A stretch of DNA of 18,339 nt, taken from NCBI GenBank assembly GCA_002345825.1, contig DDWD01000072.1:1-18339 (forward strand). The letters are read 5' to 3'. Below the pieces are notes generated by a model. The model worked only from the letters and a program-made list of their open reading frames with translations. It was not told the origin of the DNA and searched no databases. The stretch is from Bacteroidales bacterium UBA2295 (GTDB lineage Bacteria > Bacteroidota > Bacteroidia > Bacteroidales > Tenuifilaceae). The position numbers and the translations under genes are program-made. Shown piece after piece: positions 8,733-15,457 of the stretch; the first letter of the stretch is position 1, and each line of letters begins with the position of its first letter.

Positions 8733-9057
8733 AGTAATTATTTTTTGGGTTAATTTAATTGCCACCTGAGTAATTATAATGAGTAGACTCTAACTACAAA
8801 GTTCCTAAATATAAAGAATTTATCCGAAAGTATCAAGCGGAACTCGGCTCAACTTAAACTCTTTGCGCTAAGCTATAATTGAACTCAGGTGTGAGAAAGG
8901 TATAAGTTTTTGCATCTGTTGTTTTCTCAAAAGCTTACATAACGACAAAACGACCTGTTATACTAACCTGAGAACAATACTTATAACAGCAAGGAGTAAT
9001 AAGAATAGAATAAGAATACAAAGCAATTAGTTAACTGGTAGGGAATTTATCTCCCAC
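8733..9057. other. 325-base intergenic region upstream of katG
   Basis: No convincing gene is present. The half nearest katG holds a likely promoter (8806-8836). A nine-base word occurs in inverted orientation at 8763-8771 (CACCTGAGT) and 8883-8891 (ACTCAGGTG), on either side of that promoter, and its seven-base core recurs at 8966-8972. A seven-base inverted repeat (TGTTATA/TATAACA) lies at 8956-8962 and 8982-8988. The rest is AT-rich with no recognisable structure. Confidence 0.5.
8806..8836 (-). promoter_or_regulatory. Candidate katG promoter
   Basis: On the minus strand, TTG (8836-8834) is followed 20 bases later by TATATTTA (8813-8806), one base off the Bacteroidota -7 consensus TAnnTTTG. 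Transcription would start near 8799 and give a leader of about 67 bases. This is pattern matching only. Confidence 0.4.
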
Positions 9058-9058
9058 C
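9037..9058 (-). terminator. Weak hairpin at the end of the SMP-30-like gene
   Basis: Read on the minus strand, GGTGGGA pairs with TCCC-ACC (one bulged T) around a seven-base loop, beginning at the stop codon of the propeller lipoprotein gene. No T-tract follows, so termination here is uncertain. Confidence 0.3.
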
Positions 9059-10005
9059 TACTTAGGGCAGTATATTAGTAGCTTTGTTGATTTTAGTGAA
9101 TCGGGTTTATCCAGCGTGAAATCAGTTTGGTTTAAGTATTGAAGGTTTGAGTTCCCAATTACAACTGCCTGGTTGTTTACAATACAGAAAGTTAATGGTA
9201 GGTTAAGTCTTTCGTGGTTATCATCTATAACCTCAAGGCCTACAACTTCAGATTGATCTGCGTTCAGTATTAACTTCCTAAAGCTATGGGGATTGCCCTG
9301 CACGCCATTTTGTATTGCGTATAAATTTCCGTTATAGAACTCCAAGCCGTCAATCCCGTGAGACACTCCCGTTGTATCTGCTTTAGATAGAATTTGCTTA
9401 TGTTCAATATCTAAGGATCTCACTCCCTTTCGGAAGCTAGCAATGAACAGTTTCGTATTATCGTCAGATATTGCAATCCCATTGGGGTACTGAATTTCAG
9501 TGGATTGATAGAACAGCGATAGGGAATCGCCACCGCTGGGCAAAAAGTAAACAGCCGATCCCTTAGTGTCGGTTATGTACAGGTTGCCCTCCTTATCCAT
9601 CACCAGATCATTCAGGAAGTGATCCTTACCATCAACAATATCAACCCTACGAATCAGCTCGCGAGAATCTAGATCAAAGGTAAACAATGATGTTAACGAA
9701 TCCTGTAATCTAAAGTACCCCCCTACAGCATGGAGGAGACTCCTTTCGTCATCGATATAGATTCCCTCCCCTGGCAAAAAACCATACTCCTTCTCACTAA
9801 TAAAATCCTTCTGTTTCCCGGTAACCCTATCTATTTCAATAATTTTGGATTTATAGATGCTCGTCAAGTAAAATGAGTCTGTGGATTTTGAGTAAGCAAT
9901 CCCTTCGGGAATTAGATCCTTCTCAGCAACAATATACTCTGTTCTATCACTTTGTTTACATCCCATAAACAGAACTAGTGCGGCAATAAATACGTAATTG
10001 TTCAT
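9058..10005 (-). CDS. SMP-30/gluconolactonase-like beta-propeller lipoprotein
   Basis: 315 residues. The N-terminus has a hydrophobic stretch and lipobox (L-F-M-G-C, cysteine at 16), so it is probably an envelope lipoprotein. The rest matches the six-bladed propeller of the SMP-30 / gluconolactonase / LRE-like family, which binds one divalent metal and typically opens lactone rings or related esters. All four usual metal-site residues seem present: E34 (IPEGIAY), N132 (FLNDLVMD), N175 (YPNGIAI) and D219 (HGIDGLEF). Blade-like strands such as GNLYITDT and KLFIASF recur. The length is normal for the family. The substrate cannot be predicted; lipid-anchored members may act on sugar lactones or other small molecules outside the cytoplasm. 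It is on the same strand as katG but 325 bases away, and 194 bases separate it from the next gene upstream, so it may be transcribed alone. Confidence 0.85.
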   Translation of the reverse strand: MNNYVFIAALVLFMGCKQSDRTEYIVAEKDLIPEGIAYSKSTDSFYLTSIYKSKIIEIDRVTGKQKDFISEKEYGFLPGEGIYIDDERSLLHAVGGYFRLQDSLTSLFTFDLDSRELIRRVDIVDGKDHFLNDLVMDKEGNLYITDTKGSAVYFLPSGGDSLSLFYQSTEIQYPNGIAISDDNTKLFIASFRKGVRSLDIEHKQILSKADTTGVSHGIDGLEFYNGNLYAIQNGVQGNPHSFRKLILNADQSEVVGLEVIDDNHERLNLPLTFCIVNNQAVVIGNSNLQYLNQTDFTLDKPDSLKSTKLLIYCPK

Positions 10006-10199
10006 TTGCTTACTTTTTAATGGTTATCGACTTAATAATGATTTCATTTAACATCAAGAATAGTAGTTGAATCGCAATAGAAAACAGGAAAGCACCAATC
10101 TAAAGGAAATCAACCCTCTGCCTTAAGAGCATCCGTTTTGTACTATAAACTACCAGTTTGAAGGGGGTATTCCATTTTTTACTTTATCTAAGATGAACT

Positions 10200-10751
10200 C
10201 TACATTTCCCAAACGTTCCCTTTGCTCTTAATAAAAACATCGCTTCGGGGATCCACCCTATTCCTGGCCTCATCAATCCACCGAACCAACCTATTTTTAT
10301 GGAAATAGAAACGATCCTCGGTAATCTTCGTTTTACTGTGATCGTATGGCTCGCCCAGCGCTATCGAGTCTCCAGATGGTTCATAGAATGGGCTACTGTT
10401 ATACTTGTGTAGCTGCCGGAAGATAAATATCAGGCTGTCTGCCCAGAAGTAATACTCAAAAATAACTTTCCCGGTTTCGCCATAGTATGTTGCAATAATC
10501 TTCCTAAGCTGGCTGCCGTCATAGAATACTGTCAAATGACCTCCCTCGGCTGAATAATCCGAGAGATCTTTCTCAACAATGCTCAGGTTCTTACTGTTGT
10601 TAATCTCTTGGAACTTCTTCTTAATATTGTTAACAATTTCATTTTCTTGAGCACTTGTTAAATCAAATGATGCTTTTTCAGAATTCGTTTGTGCAGTTGC
10701 AGAAGCAAACAGCATAGCAATTAAAAGTAATACCGCATACCTTTTAATCAT
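10200..10751 (-). CDS. Secreted protein of unknown function
   Basis: 183 residues with a clear Sec signal peptide (MIKRYAVLLLIAMLFASATA, cleavage before Q21). The mature part opens with a lysine/asparagine-rich helix-like segment (about 27-60). This is followed by alternating beta-like stretches (LTVFYDG, KIIATYYGETGKVIFEYYFWADSLIFIFRQ) rich in tyrosine and phenylalanine, reminiscent of small periplasmic proteins with antiparallel sheets. I do not recognise a family. The neighbour upstream, a small membrane protein, is 100 bases away on the same strand, and the SMP-30-like gene lies 194 bases downstream. No promoter or terminator stands out around it. Confidence 0.75.
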   Translation of the reverse strand: MIKRYAVLLLIAMLFASATAQTNSEKASFDLTSAQENEIVNNIKKKFQEINNSKNLSIVEKDLSDYSAEGGHLTVFYDGSQLRKIIATYYGETGKVIFEYYFWADSLIFIFRQLHKYNSSPFYEPSGDSIALGEPYDHSKTKITEDRFYFHKNRLVRWIDEARNRVDPRSDVFIKSKGNVWEM

Positions 10752-10851
10752 AATTAATAACTTTTTGATAACTTCTTCGATTATTTAAACTAAAAAAGCC
10801 GATTTCATCTTCGACTTATTTATATGGATACAAGTAAGTTTAGGTAGAAAT

Positions 10852-11319
10852 CTATGGCCTGTTTTTAAGTTTTTCCCAAATAAAACTTGTTTCAACTACC
10901 TGAGAACTAATTCTCTTATTATTATCAACATCAGTAGTATATCTTCTAATCACAGATATCTTACCTTCTGGTAATAAGATAAATTCAAACAAACCATATA
11001 AATCGCTTTTTTTATGTTTATAAAACCCCTTTCCATAGTTTTTGCTGACGAAAACAATTTCGCCTATAGCAGACCCATTTTTTATGTCTACAGAATCTAT
11101 ATTAAAAGTCAACTTTCTACCACTAAATCCAGTAATAGTTGCTTCTTTAATACTTTTTAATGTCATCCCGTTCTTTAAAGCTATTCTATATTTCCCTTTT
11201 CTTTGCCTCAGGATTGTTAGCCCGAAAACTAGATCATTGAAATAATTCCAAGCCAATGAAACAAATACTCCAATGATTGCTCCAACAAATAGAATTACAA
11301 TATCACTATAACATACCAT
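10852..11319 (-). CDS. Small membrane-anchored protein of unknown function
   Basis: 155 residues. One transmembrane helix (about residues 7-27, DIVILFVGAIIGVFVSLAW) near the N-terminus is followed by a soluble basic domain with several beta-like segments (GKYRIALKNG, KLTFNIDSVDIKNG, AIGEIVFVSKNYGKGFYKHKK, GLFEFILLPEGKISVIRRYT). No catalytic motif is evident and I do not recognise a family. The initiating ATG is at 11317-11319. It is 63 bases downstream of the large repeat lipoprotein, a gap very like those inside the caspase cluster, so it could be the last gene of that transcript, but nothing in the protein itself links it to the cluster. Confidence 0.7.
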   Translation of the reverse strand: MVCYSDIVILFVGAIIGVFVSLAWNYFNDLVFGLTILRQRKGKYRIALKNGMTLKSIKEATITGFSGRKLTFNIDSVDIKNGSAIGEIVFVSKNYGKGFYKHKKSDLYGLFEFILLPEGKISVIRRYTTDVDNNKRISSQVVETSFIWEKLKNRP

Positions 11320-11382
11320 ATCAAATAAAGATTAGTAGAAATAATATAAAACACCTAAATAATACTCTGAAATATAGTACAA

Positions 11383-14300
11383 CTAATCTTTTACACAACG
11401 GACTGAAATCATTGTATTTTTCTCATAAGCATGATTATAAACACTTTCATTATTGTAAGACATATGAAAATAACTAGCAGTACCATCACTGTAAACATAG
11501 TTAACCCAAAAATTGGCATATTGACCTCTCTCAATAATTGTACTTGTATAGGCACCTGCAGGAAGAGCTGAAAATCCACTTTCATTAGTTGCACCTGTAT
11601 TCGGCGAATTCCAATAAGATGTGCCAATAGTTTTCATCTTACCACCAGCAACATTACTCCCTCCTAGGTTCTCAATTAAACGATCTCTATCACCTCGGGA
11701 TGGCAAACTCCACCCTGCTGGACATGCATTGACGGCAGCATCATATGAATATAGCCAACCATAGACACTAGTAGGACTAACACCTATAGCACCAGACATT
11801 GAATAATTCAAATTCTCAGCCATCCATATATCATTACCAATTTTAATCCAATTGTAAGTTTGTCCATCCCTTGTATCTACGAACGTTCCTGATGTTTCGT
11901 TTACAGTAATATAATTTGCTCTAGTTTGAGAATTGCTACCGTAACTATTTGTTGCAGTTAAAGATACTGAATATGTTCCTTGAGAAGTATATGAATGTGA
12001 TGGGTTCTGCTGTGTCGATGTAATTCCATCTCCAAAATCCCATGCCCAACTTGTAGGATTATTTGTACTTTGGTCGGTAAATGAAATTGATTCGTTAACA
12101 TCTACATCGGTTTTACTGGCAGAAAACGCTACTATAGGAGCAGAACCGACCGTGATATAATTTACTTTTGTTTCTGTATTACTCCCATAATTATTGGTTG
12201 CTGTTAATGTTACATTGTATAATCCCGATGTTGTATATGAATGTGAAGGATTCTGCTGTGTTGATGTATTTCCATCTCCAAAATCCCATGCCCAACTTGT
12301 AGGGTTATTTGCACTTTGGTCGGTAAATGAGATTGATTCATTTACCGACACATCTGTTTTATTAGCTGAAAAAGCAATTACAGGAGTTGAACCAACGGTT
12401 ATATAATTTGTTTTTACTTCAGTATTACTCCCATAGCTATTGGTTGCTGTTAATGTTACATTGTATAATCCCGTTGTTGTATATGAATGTGAAGGATTCT
12501 GCTGTATCGATGTATTTCCATCTCCAAAATCCCATACCCAACTTGTAGGGTTATTTGCACTTTGGTCAGTAAATGAGATCGATTCATTTACAGACACATC
12601 TGTTTTATTAGCTGAAAAAGCAATTACAGGAGTTGAACCAACGGTTATATAATTTGTTTTTACTTCAGTATTACTCCCATAGCTATTGTTTGCTGTTAAT
12701 GTTACATTGTATAATCCCGATGTTGTATATGAATGTGAAGGATTCTGCTGTGTTGATATATTTCCATCTCCAAAATCCCATGCCCAACTTGTAGGGTTAT
12801 TTGCACTTTGGTCGGTAAATGAAATTAATTCATTAACAGACACATCTGTTTTATTAGCTGAGAAATCAGAAATTGGAGCATATCCTGTTGTAAAATATTG
12901 TTGATTACCATAAAAAGTACCATAGATATTTTTTACAAATGTTTTAACATAATATGTGGTGTAAACGGTAAAATTAGTAATTGAACTATTATAGCTTCCT
13001 AAGGAGTTCCCCGCAACAATTTGAAAATTGTTTTCTAGTGTTGGGTTTGTACTTGTATTCCAACAAAAGCCTTTTTCTAAAATTTCCAAGCCACCATTAT
13101 CAATTATATTGCCATAGAGAGTTGCGCTGGTTGCTGTAACACTTCGAATGGAGTCGGTTGTAAACTCTGGTATTCCATCGAGAGTCTTAAAACTTTTGAC
13201 CACGCCATAACTTTCTCCGGCAGAATTAGTAGCATACGCCCTTACATAATAATTTGTGTTAACATCTAAGCTCGTCAAGTTATTTGTAAAATCACCAAGC
13301 CCTGGCCCATCAATAGTCTTACTATCTTCCGTGGTTGGATTTGGGCTTATGCTCCAGCAAATGCCACGAGAGGTTACTGCAAATCCACCATCATCGGTAA
13401 TACTACCTCCTCCCACTGCACTTATTGCTGTTATATTACTTATTGTATTAGTTGTTAAAATGGGTAACCCATTTCTTGTTGTAAAGCTAATCTCATCTCC
13501 ATAGTATGTATCAACTTCATTAATAATATATGCTCTTACATAGTATGATGTATTTAGCTCAAGATTTGATAAGTTGGCGCGAAAAGTACCTAAATCATTA
13601 CCTGCAACATCTAGCTTATTGCTCTCGATAGTTGGGCTTGAAGTTGTATTCCAGCAAAAGCCTTTTTCCAAAATGGACAACCCATCATTATCAATTATAT
13701 TGCCATATAGAGTTGCGCTGGTTGCTGTAACATTTCCAATGGAATCGGTTGTAATTTCTGGTATCCCATCGAGAGTTTTAAAATTTTTGACCTCACCATA
13801 ACTTTCTCCGGCAGAATTAATAGCATATGCCCTTACATAATAGGTTGAACCAGCATCCAGATCATTCAACACACTTGTAAACGCACCCACTCCACCTTCA
13901 TCATTTGTCAAATTGTTTTTAATTGTTGGATTTTCCGTTTTAGCCCAACAAACGCCTCGTTGTGTTATAGGGAATAATTCCTCATAAGCGTCTGCAATTC
14001 CACCACCTTGTGCGCTAATCCCTGTTATCTTATCAATATCGGCTGTTGATACTGCTGGTCGGGCATCAAGGGTATTAAGGCTAATTTCGTTGCTATAAAT
14101 AACAACGGCCCCACTTTGAATATACCCTTTAACATAGTACTCCTTATTTGGGAGCAGATTATTTATAGTATTAGTAAAGTTCTGATTACTTAAGTTTTCA
14201 AACTGATTCAACGTTTTCTCTACAGTGACTTTCGCAATAGTATCCCAGCAAAAACCATATTTCTCGACTTTAAAGGTTGGAAAATCACTTAGTTCACATA

Positions 14301-14460
14301 AAAGTTCTGCAAATACATAGCTAGTGGAGTCTAGCCTAATAGTTAGTTCAATCTTACTATTGCCAAGGACTTCTGGAAGTGTATCCTCTTTACATGCTTG
14401 AAAAAAGACGAGTGTCATTACAGCAATTATGCCAACAATAATTAATATTTTAGTTTTCAT
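11383..14460 (-). CDS. Large repeat lipoprotein: FnIII-like array, four PKD domains, Fibrobacter major domain
   Basis: 1025 residues. A lipoprotein signal ends at C23 (F-F-Q-A-C). Residues about 40-526 hold five FnIII-like units of about 98 residues, each with a G-[FVI]-C-W motif (69, 169, 267, 366, 464) and a Y-Y-V-[RK] strand. Four PKD domains of exactly 82 residues follow (about 527-854), each with SWxWDFGDG and QNPSHSYT. The C-terminus (about 858-1025) resembles the Fibrobacter succinogenes major domain (FISUMP): VDTRDGQTYNWIKIG, IWMAENLNY, ACPAGWSLP and a final SVRCVKD. Such architectures are surface-exposed and serve in adhesion, carbohydrate contact or protein display. No catalytic residues are seen. 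The gene is 65 bases downstream of the barrel protein and could be its partner or a target of the caspase-like protease, which is inference. Confidence 0.93.
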   Translation of the reverse strand: MKTKILIIVGIIAVMTLVFFQACKEDTLPEVLGNSKIELTIRLDSTSYVFAELLCELSDFPTFKVEKYGFCWDTIAKVTVEKTLNQFENLSNQNFTNTINNLLPNKEYYVKGYIQSGAVVIYSNEISLNTLDARPAVSTADIDKITGISAQGGGIADAYEELFPITQRGVCWAKTENPTIKNNLTNDEGGVGAFTSVLNDLDAGSTYYVRAYAINSAGESYGEVKNFKTLDGIPEITTDSIGNVTATSATLYGNIIDNDGLSILEKGFCWNTTSSPTIESNKLDVAGNDLGTFRANLSNLELNTSYYVRAYIINEVDTYYGDEISFTTRNGLPILTTNTISNITAISAVGGGSITDDGGFAVTSRGICWSISPNPTTEDSKTIDGPGLGDFTNNLTSLDVNTNYYVRAYATNSAGESYGVVKSFKTLDGIPEFTTDSIRSVTATSATLYGNIIDNGGLEILEKGFCWNTSTNPTLENNFQIVAGNSLGSYNSSITNFTVYTTYYVKTFVKNIYGTFYGNQQYFTTGYAPISDFSANKTDVSVNELISFTDQSANNPTSWAWDFGDGNISTQQNPSHSYTTSGLYNVTLTANNSYGSNTEVKTNYITVGSTPVIAFSANKTDVSVNESISFTDQSANNPTSWVWDFGDGNTSIQQNPSHSYTTTGLYNVTLTATNSYGSNTEVKTNYITVGSTPVIAFSANKTDVSVNESISFTDQSANNPTSWAWDFGDGNTSTQQNPSHSYTTSGLYNVTLTATNNYGSNTETKVNYITVGSAPIVAFSASKTDVDVNESISFTDQSTNNPTSWAWDFGDGITSTQQNPSHSYTSQGTYSVSLTATNSYGSNSQTRANYITVNETSGTFVDTRDGQTYNWIKIGNDIWMAENLNYSMSGAIGVSPTSVYGWLYSYDAAVNACPAGWSLPSRGDRDRLIENLGGSNVAGGKMKTIGTSYWNSPNTGATNESGFSALPAGAYTSTIIERGQYANFWVNYVYSDGTASYFHMSYNNESVYNHAYEKNTMISVRCVKD
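11899..12882 (-). repeat. Four tandem 246-bp repeats encoding PKD domains
   Basis: Four head-to-tail coding units of exactly 82 codons: 12637-12882, 12391-12636, 12145-12390 and 11899-12144, in the order they are translated. Units 1 to 3 are nearly identical in DNA, including silent positions. Unit 4 is more diverged, with SQGTYSVSLT in place of the usual TSGLYNVTLT. This pattern points to recent unequal crossing-over or gene conversion, so copy number may vary between strains. Confidence 0.9.
12997..13269 (-). repeat. Internal duplication in the FnIII-like array, downstream copy
   Basis: This stretch (residues 398-488) is a copy of 13588-13860 (residues 201-291), offset by 591 bp. Over residues 210-272 the two copies differ at 8 of 63 positions, and long stretches of DNA are shared. 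The copied unit spans the end of one FnIII-like unit and the start of the next, so a two-unit block was duplicated. Confidence 0.85.
13588..13860 (-). repeat. Internal duplication in the FnIII-like array, upstream copy
   Basis: Partner of the copy at 12997-13269. Shared landmarks are NSAGESYG, FKTLDGIPE, TATSATLYGNIIDN and LEKGFCWNT. Confidence 0.85.
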
Positions 14461-14505
14461 TTTCTAGAAATTATATTATCCTGTTTGAGAACAAACAAAT
14501 AAATA

Positions 14506-14526
14506 ATAAACATATTTAATGTTTAT
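14506..14526 (-). terminator. AT-rich hairpin between barrel protein and repeat lipoprotein
   Basis: ATAAACA (14506-14512) and TGTTTAT (14520-14526) form a perfect seven-base-pair stem with a seven-base loop, ending at the barrel-protein stop codon. On the minus strand a T-rich stretch follows. The stem is weak, so it may only attenuate read-through or mark an mRNA processing point inside the cluster. Confidence 0.3.
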
Positions 14527-15389
14527 CAGATATTAAAACCTATGCTAAAAACAATGCCAGAATAAGTAAAAGCTAACGTTGAATAACCTGCACTAAAAGA
14601 AAGGCTTTTAGCCTTAATAATTAACCCTGCTTCAGCCACCACACCAGATGAGGAATGACCTTGGTAGTTTACATAAGATTCACGAACTAAATCATTTGAT
14701 ATGTAATCAAACTCATTTATATGAGCAAAGTATTTTTGGTACCCATATCCTGCACCAAAGTATAGGAATAGATTCCAATTAAGCTGCGCCGTTATTCCTC
14801 CAATTGCTTCAAATGAGGGATACTGGTACAAATTATCGTACTCATAATAAAGTATCTCATTATAATCAACTATTTTTACCCCGTCGTATTCGTATTGTGC
14901 TTTTTTAAATGCAGAGGAGTTCATTCGAGCTGATAAGTACCAACCCATTTTTCCAATCTGCCCTATGCTTAACCCTAGCGGAGAAGTATAACCCGCGTTA
15001 CGCAAGCTGTAATTGCCAGAATAATGAACAAAGAAGTTCCTCCTTACGCGCTCTTGGATAACTTCGGCTTTAACAGTAAAGATTACATCGCCCTCCAAGG
15101 AGTTAACATCTTTATAAGGATCCCAGAAAATTTTATGGGTACCTGCTTTCACATCATCACCAACATCTCCACTCACTGCACTCAGTGGTCCTTGAAAGGT
15201 TTTGCCTCCATCCAAACTTAGATAAAGAGAAACGTTAAACTTTTGATTAAACTTAGCACCTGTTAGCGTATACTCAATTGTTATTGCATTACCTGTTTGA
15301 AAAGACTTTACGTTGGTTACTTGCTGGGCATTTACAATAATTGCTGAAAAAATAATAATTATTATGAGCAATAATCTTTTAATATCCAT
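14526..15389 (-). CDS. Ig-like domain plus outer-membrane beta-barrel protein
   Basis: 287 residues with a signal peptide (about 1-21, ending VNA-Q). Residues about 23-112 form an Ig-like beta domain (ITIEYTLTG, VSLYLSLDGGKTF, GTHKIFWDPYKDV, VIFTVKAEV). The phrases SLDGGKTF and KIFWDPYKDV recall domains I associate with envelope proteins of this phylum. From about 115 to the end, short alternating amphipathic strands with aromatic residues (MGWYLSARM, LNWNLFLYFGAGYGYQ, SSGVVAEAGLIIKAKSLSFSAGYS) look like an eight-strand-type outer-membrane barrel, ending FSIGFNI. It would place a periplasmic Ig-like domain next to a membrane anchor. It lies between the caspase-like protease (68-base gap) and the repeat lipoprotein (65-base gap), which suggests a shared transcript. 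The exact family is uncertain. Confidence 0.82.
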   Translation of the reverse strand: MDIKRLLLIIIIIFSAIIVNAQQVTNVKSFQTGNAITIEYTLTGAKFNQKFNVSLYLSLDGGKTFQGPLSAVSGDVGDDVKAGTHKIFWDPYKDVNSLEGDVIFTVKAEVIQERVRRNFFVHYSGNYSLRNAGYTSPLGLSIGQIGKMGWYLSARMNSSAFKKAQYEYDGVKIVDYNEILYYEYDNLYQYPSFEAIGGITAQLNWNLFLYFGAGYGYQKYFAHINEFDYISNDLVRESYVNYQGHSSSGVVAEAGLIIKAKSLSFSAGYSTLAFTYSGIVFSIGFNI

Positions 15390-15457
15390 TAGGTTTGGTT
15401 TTAGGGTTTTGAATCTACTTTATTCTACCTGACCTTAATGTTTCAACATATTACATT

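Noticed and set aside
8733..8765. A GTG start 11 codons upstream for katG.
   Set aside because: The ATG at 8732 gives the usual family N-terminus; the extension is not typical of KatG.
11899..12882. CRISPR-like array.
   Set aside because: The repeats are 246 bp, in frame and encode PKD domains; there are no short repeats with unique spacers and no cas genes.
12194..12904. Three similar open frames of about 70 codons on the plus strand, spaced 246 bp apart.
   Set aside because: They are the antisense reading of the PKD repeats in the large lipoprotein gene; their similarity and spacing come entirely from the repeats.
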